Shown here piece after piece: positions 8,531 to 15,861 of a DNA stretch of 48,464 nucleotides. The stretch spans positions 1 through 48,464 of the forward strand of contig NZ_JADJDO010000026.1 of assembly GCF_016702655.1 (NCBI RefSeq). The letters run 5' to 3'. Position 1 is the stretch's first letter; each line of letters starts with the position of its first letter. Below the pieces are notes generated by a model. The model was not told the DNA's origin. It saw only the letters and a list, made by a program, of their open reading frames with translations, and did not search any database. The position numbers and the translations under genes were made by a program. This DNA is from Ideonella sp. GTDB lineage: Bacteria > Pseudomonadota > Gammaproteobacteria > Burkholderiales > Burkholderiaceae_C.

Positions 8531-9055
8531 ATGTCAAACAATCGCTTTCATCCCTCCGTCACCGTCGCTGCGATCGTCGAGCAGGGCGGGCGCTACCTGC
8601 TGGTCGAGGAAGAGACGCCCGAGGGCCTGCGCCTGAACAACCCGGCCGGGCACCTCGACGCCGGCGAGTCGCTGCTGCAGGCCGTGGTGCGCGAGGCGCT
8701 CGAGGAGACTGCGCGCGCCTTCACGCCCGAGGCGCTGCTCGGGGTGTACATGTCGCGCTTCAGGCGCCCGCAGCGCGGCGAGGACGTGACCTACGTGCGC
8801 TTCGCGATCTGCGGTCAGGTCGGCGCGCCCGAGCCGGGGCGCGCGCTCGACACCGGCATCGTGCGCACGCTCTGGCTCACGCCCGACGAGATCCGCGCCA
8901 GCCGCGCGTGCCACCGCAGCCCGCTCGTGCTGCGCTGCGTCGAGGACCATCTGGCCGGGATTCGCCACCCGCTCGCGGCGCTGGTCGCCGACCCGACGCT
9001 GTTCGAGCCCGAGATCAAGGGTGGCGGCGCGGCCGGCGAGCGGGGCCCGGGGTGA
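8531..9055 (+). CDS. nudJ: NUDIX hydrolase, NudJ-like
   Basis: 174 residues. The Nudix box is intact: GHLDAGESLLQAVVREALEE fits G-x5-E-x7-R-E-x2-E-E (about residues 38-58). The N-terminal PSVTVAAIVEQGGRYLLVEE and the C-terminal extension ending in a divergent tail agree with NudJ, a phosphatase acting on nucleoside di/triphosphates and thiamine-pathway pyrophosphates. The stop overlaps the GTG of mnmA by 4 bases; nudJ-mnmA adjacency is the same in E. coli, which supports the assignment. I did not see a strong ribosome-binding site before the ATG. Confidence 0.88.
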   Translation: MSNNRFHPSVTVAAIVEQGGRYLLVEEETPEGLRLNNPAGHLDAGESLLQAVVREALEETARAFTPEALLGVYMSRFRRPQRGEDVTYVRFAICGQVGAPEPGRALDTGIVRTLWLTPDEIRASRACHRSPLVLRCVEDHLAGIRHPLAALVADPTLFEPEIKGGGAAGERGPG

Positions 9056-10248
9056 GCGGCGCGCGGTCGCGGATCGTCGTCGGCCTGTCGGGCGGCGTCG
9101 ACTCGGCCGTCGCGGCCTGGCTGCTCAAGCGCGCCGGGCACGAGGTGGTCGGCATCTTCATGAAGAACTGGGAGGATGACGACGATTCCGAGTATTGCTC
9201 GTCGAACGCCGATTTCGTCGATGCCGCCGCGGTCGCCGACGTGCTCGGCATCGAGATCGAGCATGTCAACTTCGCCGCCGACTACAAGGACCGCGTGTTC
9301 GCCGAGTTCCTGCGCGAGTACCAGGCCGGGCGCACGCCCAATCCCGACGTGCTGTGCAACGCCGAGATCAAGTTCAAGGCCTTCCTCGACCATGCGCTGC
9401 GTCTCGGGGCGGCGAAGATCGCGACCGGGCACTACGCCCGCGTCCGCTGGAGACCCGCGGACGCGGGCGCAGTGCCCGAGGGCGGACATGACGAGTCGGG
9501 CGCGGCTGCGCCCGACAGCGCCCGGACTCGCGGGCGCGATGGCGCGTTCGAGCTGTTGAAGGGCCTGGACCCGCTCAAGGACCAGAGCTACTTCCTGCAC
9601 CGCCTGACGCAGGCCCAGCTCGCGCGCACGCTGTTTCCGGTGGGCGAGCTCGCGAAGACCGAGGTGCGCCGCATCGCGGCCGAGATCGGGCTGCCGAACG
9701 CGCACAAGAAGGATTCGACCGGCATCTGCTTCATCGGCGAGCGGCCGTTCCGCGCGTTCCTCGGCCGCTATCTGGCCAACGCGCCGGGGCCTATCGTCGA
9801 CGAGCACGGGCGGCGCGTCGGCTCGCATGTGGGCCTGTCGTTCTATACCCTCGGCCAGCGCAAGGGGCTGGGCATCGGCGGCCTGAAGGAAGAGCACGCC
9901 CCGCCCGGCGGCACCGGCGAGCACGCGCCCTGGTTCGTCGCGCGCAAGGACATGGCAAGCAACACCCTCGTCGCGGTTCAGGGCCACGAGCATCCGTGGT
10001 TGCTGTCGTCTCATCTCGAGGCTGAAGACGCGAGCTGGATCGCGGGCAGGCCGCCTGCGCCGGGGCGCTTCGCGGCCAAGACGCGCTACCGCCAGGCGGA
10101 TGCTGCGTGCACGCTGTCTCGCGCGACGCCGCAGTCGCTCGTGCTCGACTTCGACGCCCCGCAATGGGCCGTCACGCCGGGCCAGTCGGCGGTGCTCTAC
10201 GAAGGCGAGGTCTGCCTCGGCGGCGGCGTGATCGCGGGCAAGGCCTGA
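9052..10248 (+). CDS. mnmA: tRNA-specific 2-thiouridylase MnmA
   Basis: 398 residues with a GTG start coupled to nudJ. MnmA adenylates and thiolates U34 of Lys, Glu and Gln tRNAs using sulfur from the Tus relay. The PP-loop SGGVDSAVAAWLLK is at residues ~13-26. The two catalytic cysteines are Cys102 (LCNAEIKF) and Cys226 (STGICFIGER). DQSYFLHRL and LSFYTLGQRKGLGIGG are further family signatures. It is ~30 residues longer than E. coli MnmA because of a low-complexity insert at about residues 131-163, between GHYARV and FELLKGLDP. The insert is in frame, and both catalytic parts are unharmed. Confidence 0.96.
   Translation: MSGARSRIVVGLSGGVDSAVAAWLLKRAGHEVVGIFMKNWEDDDDSEYCSSNADFVDAAAVADVLGIEIEHVNFAADYKDRVFAEFLREYQAGRTPNPDVLCNAEIKFKAFLDHALRLGAAKIATGHYARVRWRPADAGAVPEGGHDESGAAAPDSARTRGRDGAFELLKGLDPLKDQSYFLHRLTQAQLARTLFPVGELAKTEVRRIAAEIGLPNAHKKDSTGICFIGERPFRAFLGRYLANAPGPIVDEHGRRVGSHVGLSFYTLGQRKGLGIGGLKEEHAPPGGTGEHAPWFVARKDMASNTLVAVQGHEHPWLLSSHLEAEDASWIAGRPPAPGRFAAKTRYRQADAACTLSRATPQSLVLDFDAPQWAVTPGQSAVLYEGEVCLGGGVIAGKA
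9439..9516. repeat. Two-hairpin GC-rich insert inside mnmA
   Basis: Two perfect 9-bp inverted repeats lie here: CGCGTCCGC (9439-9447) with GCGGACGCG (9457-9465), and GTCGGGCGC (9495-9503) with GCGCCCGAC (9508-9516). They coincide with the extra residues that MnmA has here compared with its family. This suggests a small structured repeat that entered the gene in frame. Confidence 0.6.
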
Positions 10249-10352
10249 GTGACGGCAGGCCGCGCGCCGGCGACGTCGAACAACCCTCTACGAAGATCGG
10301 ACCTTGCTCGGGGCTGTGGCCGGACATAGCAAGTCCCCGCGGACTGGCTGTC

Positions 10353-10386
10353 GCCTGCCGCAGGACTGCGGCCTCTGGCCGCAGGC
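10353..10386. terminator. Hairpin between convergent mnmA and bepA-like genes
   Basis: GCCTGC (10353) pairs with GCAGGC (10381), and a nested GCCGCAG-GA-CTGCGGC lies inside. It sits between two genes that read toward each other. It has no T-run, so any termination function is only suggested by the position. The ~160-base gap holds no gene. Confidence 0.35.
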
Positions 10387-10412
10387 GGCCCGGCGCTGCG
10401 GCCCTGGGGCGA

Positions 10413-12116
10413 CTACTGCGGCGGTCCGCCGTCGCGCTGCTGGCCCTGCTCGGCGAGGAGCGCCCGCCGCTGCGCCTCGAGCGCGCGCAGGCGCGCGTCG
10501 ACGACCGAGGCCTCGATGAAGTCGACCTGGCCGCCGCTGCGCGCCAAGCGCTGCGCGGCACGCAGGCGCTCGATCGCGCCGCGCAGGTCGCCCTGCGCGA
10601 GGGCCGCCTCGGCTTCGGCGCGCAGCGCGCGCAGCGGCTGCGCGAGCGGTGCCCACAGGTGGCCGAGCGTGCGCCAGGCCGTGGCGTCGGAAGGGTGCGT
10701 CGCAACCCAGGTCTGCAGCACCTCGGCGCTGTGCTTCAGGACCTGCAAGCCGGCTTCGGATGTCCGGGCCGGGTCGGTGAGTGCGATCTGGGCCTGCAGC
10801 AGCAGCACCGGGCGCGCGACTTCGCTGCGCGCCAGCGGCGCCAGCGCGGCCGAGGCGCTCGCCACTTCGCCGCGTTCGAGCAGCGACTGGACCTGCAGCA
10901 ACTGCACTGCGCGCAGTGGCGCGATGTCGCTCGGCGGCGCCGCGCGCGCCAGCGCGAAGGCCTGCGCGATGGACGCGTCGGCCTGCTTCCAGTTGCGCAG
11001 CAGCGTCGAAGCGAGGGCGCTGGCGTAGGCCGTGGCGAGCCGCTCGGCGCGGTCGGCCAGCGCGGCCGATACCAGCACGTCGGGCAAGCGCTCGACGCCC
11101 GGGCCGCCTGCTGCCACACCGGCGCCGGCGTCGGCCGCTGCCGGCCCTGCCTGACTCTCGAGCCGGCGCAGGTTGTCGGCGCGCGGGTCCATCATCACGC
11201 GCGCACGGGCCCGCATCGTGGCATGCAGCATCACGCTGCCGGTGGCGCTGGGCGCCGGGCCGGCGCCGATGCGCGAGCGCGCCTCGCCGATGCGGTCGAT
11301 CGTCAGCGGGTGCGAACGCAGGTAGGGGTAGTCGCCGCTGTCGTTGAAGCGCGACGCGCGGTCGAGCTTCTCGAACATCGAGGCCATGCCGCCGGGCGAG
11401 TAGCCGGCTTGCGTCATCACGCCGTAGCCGACGCGATCGGCCTCGCGCTCCATGTCGCGCGAGAAATTGAGCTGGGTCTGGATCGCCGCGCCCTGGCCGG
11501 CAGTCATCACCGCGCGGCCGACCGTCGGATCGCCGCTGCGGCTGGCGGCGATCACGCCGAGGATGGTCGTGACGAGGCCGAGGATCGACGCCTGCCGGCT
11601 CGGCGCGATGCTGCGCGCAATGTGGCGCTGCGTGACGTGCGAGAGCTCATGCGCGAGCACCGCGGCAAATTCGTCGCGCGTGGCCGTGACGGCGATCAGG
11701 CCCAGGTGCACGCCGACGAAGCCACCCGGCAGCGCAAACGCATTGACGCTGCGGTCGCGCACCAGGAAGGGCTCGAAGGTAAAGCGCAGATCGAGCTCGA
11801 CGCCGATCTCGCCGCGCGCGCGCGCCGCCTCGACCAGCGGCTGCCACATCGACTGCAGGTATTCGAGCAGCACCGGGTCGTCGAGGTAGTCGGGGTCGCG
11901 CCGGATCTCGCGCATGATCTGCTCGCCGATCAGACGCTCCATGCCGATGCTCAGGTCATCGGACACCGGGTCGCCGAGCGAGGGCAAGGTGTTGGGCGAT
12001 TGCGCGTGCGTGCCAACCGGCCAACCGGCGTGCACGACGGCGGCGCAGGCCAGCACCAGCGTGGCAAGCGGGCGCCTGGATCGGTGCGGTCTGGGGCGGT
12101 GCGGGAGAGGCAACAA
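10413..12116 (-). CDS. BepA-like periplasmic M48 metalloprotease with TPR region
   Basis: 567 residues from a TTG at 12116; no better start lies upstream. The signal peptide is LATLVLACAAVVHAG with a likely cut after THA-Q. The zinc site is H156-E-L-S-H160 (AAVLAHELSHVTQRHIA), with the third ligand in NFSRDMEREADRVGYGVMT. The C-terminal half from about residue 290 is helical with TPR-like repeats (LRNWKQADASIAQAFALARA, QGDLRGAIERLRAAQRLARS). BepA (YfgC) and relatives handle outer-membrane protein assembly and LptD quality control in the periplasm. The length is greater than E. coli BepA (487). It is divergent from moaC. Confidence 0.85.
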   Translation of the reverse strand: MLPLPHRPRPHRSRRPLATLVLACAAVVHAGWPVGTHAQSPNTLPSLGDPVSDDLSIGMERLIGEQIMREIRRDPDYLDDPVLLEYLQSMWQPLVEAARARGEIGVELDLRFTFEPFLVRDRSVNAFALPGGFVGVHLGLIAVTATRDEFAAVLAHELSHVTQRHIARSIAPSRQASILGLVTTILGVIAASRSGDPTVGRAVMTAGQGAAIQTQLNFSRDMEREADRVGYGVMTQAGYSPGGMASMFEKLDRASRFNDSGDYPYLRSHPLTIDRIGEARSRIGAGPAPSATGSVMLHATMRARARVMMDPRADNLRRLESQAGPAAADAGAGVAAGGPGVERLPDVLVSAALADRAERLATAYASALASTLLRNWKQADASIAQAFALARAAPPSDIAPLRAVQLLQVQSLLERGEVASASAALAPLARSEVARPVLLLQAQIALTDPARTSEAGLQVLKHSAEVLQTWVATHPSDATAWRTLGHLWAPLAQPLRALRAEAEAALAQGDLRGAIERLRAAQRLARSGGQVDFIEASVVDARLRALEAQRRALLAEQGQQRDGGPPQ

Positions 12117-12125
12117 CGAGCGGGG

Positions 12126-12157
12126 CTGTCAATGGCGCGGGCGCGGGTAGCTATCAT
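12126..12157 (+). promoter_or_regulatory. Possible promoter for moaC
   Basis: TATCAT at 12152-12157 resembles a -10 box. CTGTCA at 12126-12131 could be a -35, but the spacer is 20 bases, longer than ideal. The stretch 12140-12185 is the least GC-rich part of this divergent intergenic region. Confidence 0.25.
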
Positions 12158-12210
12158 GCCAGCGCCAGATTGCCCCTTTGTTTCTACACACAGCAACCCC
12201 GCAGCCCGAG

Positions 12211-12705
12211 ATGGCGACCGACCCCTCTTCCCCTCTGACGCACTTCGACGCCCAGGGCCAGGCGCATATGGTCGATGTGGCAGCCAAGGCCGAGACGCAC
12301 CGCGTCGCGCGCGCCAGCGGCGTGATCCGCATGCTGCCGGCGACGCTGGCGCTGATCGCGAGCGGCAGCGCGAAGAAGGGCGATGTGCTCGGCGTGGCCC
12401 GCATCGCTGCAATCCAGGCCGCCAAGCGCACCAGCGAGCTGATCCCGCTGTGCCACCCGCTGCCGATCACGCGCGTCGCGGTCGAGTTCGAGCTCCTGCA
12501 CGCCCAGAGCAGCGTGCGCTGCACGGCGCAGGTCGAGACGCTCGGCCGCACCGGCGTCGAGATGGAGGCGCTGACCGCGGTGCAGATCGGCCTGCTGACG
12601 ATCTACGACATGTGCAAGGCCGCCGACCGCGGCATGGTGATGGGCGAGATCCGCGTGCTCGAGAAGCATGGCGGCAAGTCGGGGGACTGGGTCGCAGCAG
12701 CCTGA
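12211..12705 (+). CDS. moaC: Cyclic pyranopterin monophosphate synthase MoaC
   Basis: 164 residues from ATG 12211. MoaC forms cyclic pyranopterin monophosphate in molybdenum cofactor synthesis, following MoaA. Family signatures are all present: MVDVAAKAETHRVARASG, AAIQAAKRTSELIPLCHPLP, GRTGVEMEALTAVQIGLLTI and YDMCKAADRGMVM, with the conserved KAAD Lys-Asp pair. A TTG at 12178 would add 11 residues (FLHTATPQPE) with no family support, so the ATG is preferred. No other moa gene is visible nearby. Confidence 0.96.
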   Translation: MATDPSSPLTHFDAQGQAHMVDVAAKAETHRVARASGVIRMLPATLALIASGSAKKGDVLGVARIAAIQAAKRTSELIPLCHPLPITRVAVEFELLHAQSSVRCTAQVETLGRTGVEMEALTAVQIGLLTIYDMCKAADRGMVMGEIRVLEKHGGKSGDWVAAA

Positions 12706-12802
12706 CGCGACTCTGATGCGCGTCAAGGCCCGGCGTCGGGGCGCGCCGCTGTGGCGCCGGTCGGGCTTAAGCTCGGACGTCGCCTCGACCGCGGAGCCTC
12801 GC

Positions 12803-14104
12803 ATGCAAAATCTTCTGCCTCGTCTTGCTTCGGCCTTGGCGCTGGCCGGCCTCGCCGCCGCGCCGGCGCAGGCGCAGAAGGCGCCGCAACAAGTCGTCAG
12901 GCCGCCGGTCGCGCAAGCCTGGATCGACGTCGCCACGTATTCCGGCATGGGCATGCCGATGGGGATGGGCATGGGCGGCGGCGCGGGCGGCAGCCCGATG
13001 GGCGCGCTCGGCGGCATGTTCGGTGGCGGCGGCAGCGGCGCGGGGCAGAACCACTTCGGCAACACGCAGACGATGGCGCCCGGGCGCTGGGTCGACGTGA
13101 CATTGATGACGCGCAACAACCCGCAGCTCGCCGAGGCGCAGCAGGCCGTGCCACCGGCCTTCCTGAGCCCGCCACTCAAGCTGCAGGCGCCGAAGGAGAC
13201 GCGCGGCAGCGCGCCTGACCCCGGCGACGACCGCGTTGTCGAGCACGAGCAGGAGCGGCCCAAGGGCAGGATGCTGCTCTACTGGGGCTGTGGCGAGACG
13301 GTCCGCGCCGGGCAGCCGGTCGTCGTCGACTTCGCGACCGCGTCGGCGGCCGATCTGGCGCGCGCCTTCCAGTCGCGCCGCGCCACGCAGCGCGGCACGC
13401 ATGCCGCCCCCGGCCGGCCAGTCTGGCCGAGCGTGGCCGATGCGCGCATGGTGCCGGCACAGGCGTCGCTGGTCGGCGAACACGCCTTCAGCGGCCAGGG
13501 CGTGCCCGAGGGATTCCGCTTCCAGCTGCCCCCGCAGCAGGACCTGATGCCCCCGATCGCGCTCAGGCAGCAACAAGCTACGAGCGGTGCGACGCTCCTG
13601 GAATGGCAGCCTTTGCCGACAGCGCGCGCTTACTTCGCTTCGGCGATGGGTGGCCGGGGCCAGAACGAGATGGTGGTCTGGAGCAGCAGCGAACAGCCCG
13701 ACATGGGTTTCGGCCTGCTCGACTACCAGACCAACGGTGCCGTCGACCGCTGGCTCGCCGAGCGCGTGCTGCTGGCGCCGCAGACCACACGCTGCGCTGT
13801 GCCCAAGGGCGTGTTCGGCGGCGACGGCGCGATGCTGCGCATGATCGCCTTCGGCAACGAATTGAACCTTGCCCAGCCGCCGCGGCCTGCCGACCCCAAA
13901 GTGCCGTGGGAGCCGGTGTGGGCGGTCAAGGTGCGCGTGAAGTCGGTCGCGATGGCGATGCTCGGCATGGACATGGGCGCCATGGGCCAGGGTGCGCAGC
14001 CTCGCCAGGCGCAGCCGCAGCAGGAGCCGCCGCCCAGCGAGCCTGAGGCGCAACCCAAGATGCCTGGCGTGGCCGACGTGCTCAAGGGCATCCTCGGCCG
14101 CTGA
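12803..14104 (+). CDS. Secreted hypothetical protein, Gly/Met-rich N-terminus
   Basis: 433 residues. The ATG at 12803 begins a signal peptide (MQNLLPRLASALALAGLAAA, cleavage near AQA). Residues ~50-85 are extremely rich in Gly and Met (GMGMPMGMGMGGG, then MGALGGMFGGGG). The centre contains GRMLLYWGCGETVRAGQPVV and LEWQPLPTARAYFASAMG, beta-rich with no known active site. The end has MGMDMGAMGQ, a Gln/Pro-rich stretch and a short helix GVADVLKGILGR. Similar proteins of unknown function are, as far as I recall, found in related bacteria. The Met clusters recall copper-binding proteins, but this is only an analogy. Confidence 0.7.
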   Translation: MQNLLPRLASALALAGLAAAPAQAQKAPQQVVRPPVAQAWIDVATYSGMGMPMGMGMGGGAGGSPMGALGGMFGGGGSGAGQNHFGNTQTMAPGRWVDVTLMTRNNPQLAEAQQAVPPAFLSPPLKLQAPKETRGSAPDPGDDRVVEHEQERPKGRMLLYWGCGETVRAGQPVVVDFATASAADLARAFQSRRATQRGTHAAPGRPVWPSVADARMVPAQASLVGEHAFSGQGVPEGFRFQLPPQQDLMPPIALRQQQATSGATLLEWQPLPTARAYFASAMGGRGQNEMVVWSSSEQPDMGFGLLDYQTNGAVDRWLAERVLLAPQTTRCAVPKGVFGGDGAMLRMIAFGNELNLAQPPRPADPKVPWEPVWAVKVRVKSVAMAMLGMDMGAMGQGAQPRQAQPQQEPPPSEPEAQPKMPGVADVLKGILGR

Positions 14105-14232
14105 GCGGCCAGGCCGCCGCGGCGGCGAACCGCACGTCGATCGCGGCCGCATAATGGCCGCGGCGAGGGCGCGCGAGCCGCGCTTGCCGCGGGCGGGTTG
14201 CATCGCCGCGGACCTCGCTGTCAGGGGGCGTT

Positions 14233-15291
14233 TTGTTGCCGGAGCACGTTGCGGATCGCCAGAGTCGTCGCCGGCTGGCGCCGGCCTCGGCCGGCGCGGC
14301 GTTGGGCCGGCGCGAGTTCGCCGTGATCGCTGCGGCCGTGACGGCACTTCATTTCGCGCTGTTGCTGGCCTTGGCCGCCGATGACGACGCGCCGCCGCAA
14401 GGCGCGGCTGCGGCGCAGCGAAAGCCGGCCGCAATGCAGGTTCGCGCACTGATGCCCGCGCTGCCGGTGGCGGCCTTGCAGGCAACGCCGATCGCACCAC
14501 CGCGGGCCGCCCCGGCGCCCCGATCCCGGCCGCACGTCGCGGTCGTCGCCAACCCCTCGGCGCAGCCACTGGCCGAGACGCCGCGCGACGAGCCCAGGGC
14601 CAAGGCCCCTCCGGCGGCCGAAGGCGAGGTGCCGGTCTACCGCACCTTGCCGCCGCCGGCCTTTGCCTACGCCTACGACCTGCAGCGCGGCACCGAGCGC
14701 GGCAGCCTGGAGTTGCACTGGCGCTCGGACGCCAGCGGATACGAGGCGCGCCTGGAAGGCGAGTTGGGCGGCAAGCCGCTGCTCACGCTGCAGAGCGCAG
14801 GCGGTTTCGACGCCGCCGGGCTGGCGCCGCAGCGCCACACCGACCGGCGCCGCGGGCGCAGCCTGCAGGCGGCCAACTTCCAGCGCGACGCGGGCCGGAT
14901 CACCTTCTCCGGCCCGTCGACCGAGCACGCGCTGCCCGCCGGTGTGCAGGACCGGCTGAGCTGGCTGCTGCAACTCGCCGCGATTGCCGCCGCCGAGCCG
15001 GCGCTCGCCGGCCCGGGCGGGCGGATCTCGCTCGTCGTCGTCGGCGTGCGCGGCGACGCCGGTGTCTGGACCTTCACCCATGCCGGCGACGAGGCGCTGG
15101 CGCTCGCTGGCGGCGCCAGCGCGCAAACGATCCGCATGCTGCGCCAGCCAGTCCATCCCTACGACACGCGGGCCGAAGTCTGGCTCGACCCGGCCCGGCA
15201 CTTCCTGCCGCTGCGCGCGCGACTCTCCAACCCGCCCTCGGGGCGCGACGCGCTGCAGCTCGACTGGCGCGAGGCGCTCGCCCAACCCTGA
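14233..15291 (+). CDS. DUF3108 domain protein
   Basis: 352 residues from a TTG at 14233 (TTG at 14236 is the alternative). After a basic start, one membrane helix (FAVIAAAVTALHFALLLALAA, about residues 29-49) is followed by a Pro/Ala-rich periplasmic spacer. The DUF3108 domain then runs from about residue 140: FAYAYDLQRGTERGSLELHW, LEGELGGKPLLTLQSAGGFD, PQRHTDRRRGRSLQAANF and a C-terminal half with YDTRAEVWLDPARHFLPLRA. The family is periplasmic with an MlaA/LolA-like beta fold of unknown role. The N-terminal anchor resembles a TonB-like layout. Confidence 0.75.
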   Translation: MLPEHVADRQSRRRLAPASAGAALGRREFAVIAAAVTALHFALLLALAADDDAPPQGAAAAQRKPAAMQVRALMPALPVAALQATPIAPPRAAPAPRSRPHVAVVANPSAQPLAETPRDEPRAKAPPAAEGEVPVYRTLPPPAFAYAYDLQRGTERGSLELHWRSDASGYEARLEGELGGKPLLTLQSAGGFDAAGLAPQRHTDRRRGRSLQAANFQRDAGRITFSGPSTEHALPAGVQDRLSWLLQLAAIAAAEPALAGPGGRISLVVVGVRGDAGVWTFTHAGDEALALAGGASAQTIRMLRQPVHPYDTRAEVWLDPARHFLPLRARLSNPPSGRDALQLDWREALAQP

Positions 15292-15349
15292 CCGCCCGCC
15301 TTGAAGACCGGCCTCGTGCCCTCAGCTCCGGTACAGGGAGGGAACATAG

Positions 15350-15622
15350 ATGAACATGCTCTACAACTCGGACAGCTTCGCGGTCGTGCAATTCGACGTT
15401 CCGGCTGTCGCGGAGGCGTCCGGTGCGGGCGACCTCAAGCGCGGTGGCTACGAAATCGTGGACAAGTTCGCGGGCAAGGAGATTTATATCGAGGGCGCGC
15501 TCGCCGAGAGCTTCAAGCTCGGCGTGCAGGCGCTGATCGAGAAATCGACCTCGGTCGAGGAGCTCGACGCCTACATCGGCCGCTACACGCCGCTGATGCA
15601 GCAGCCGCTGGTCCTGCACTGA
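15350..15622 (+). CDS. DUF3567 family protein
   Basis: 90 residues with a good ribosome-binding site (AGGGAGG, 7 bases before the ATG). It starts MNMLYNSDSFAVVQFDVP and contains GYEIVDKFAGKEIYIEGALA and a helical C-terminus ending PLMQQPLVLH. It is a small conserved betaproteobacterial family with no known function, and its presence supports the taxonomic placement. The following ~240 bases (15623-15861) hold GC-rich inverted repeats and no gene. Confidence 0.85.
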   Translation: MNMLYNSDSFAVVQFDVPAVAEASGAGDLKRGGYEIVDKFAGKEIYIEGALAESFKLGVQALIEKSTSVEELDAYIGRYTPLMQQPLVLH

Positions 15623-15861
15623 AGCGAAACTGACCACCCCCGGCCGCCGAGCGGCCCGCTCCGGCTCCGCCGCGCTCCCCAGGTCGCCGGCGGCGACCGG
15701 TCCCCTGCCGGGGACAAAGGCACATGTTTCATGTGGCGTGGGTCGCGTGACGCGCGGTGGAGCAACTGAATTGATCGCCTAGGCTGGGCAGCGCGGCCGC
15801 TCAAGCACAGGCGGGTGGCTGCCGATAGACCCCGGATGACGAAAGCTCCCTGCAGCGCAAC

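Noticed and set aside
12767..14569. 600-codon minus-strand frame opposite the Gly/Met-rich protein and the DUF3108 start
   Set aside because: Arg/Pro/Ala-rich translation without motifs; a GC-bias shadow.
15640..15720. GC-rich palindromic region after the DUF3567 gene as a Rho-independent terminator
   Set aside because: No clear perfect stem and no T-run; it may be another diverged dispersed repeat, but I could not match it to the 23-base unit.
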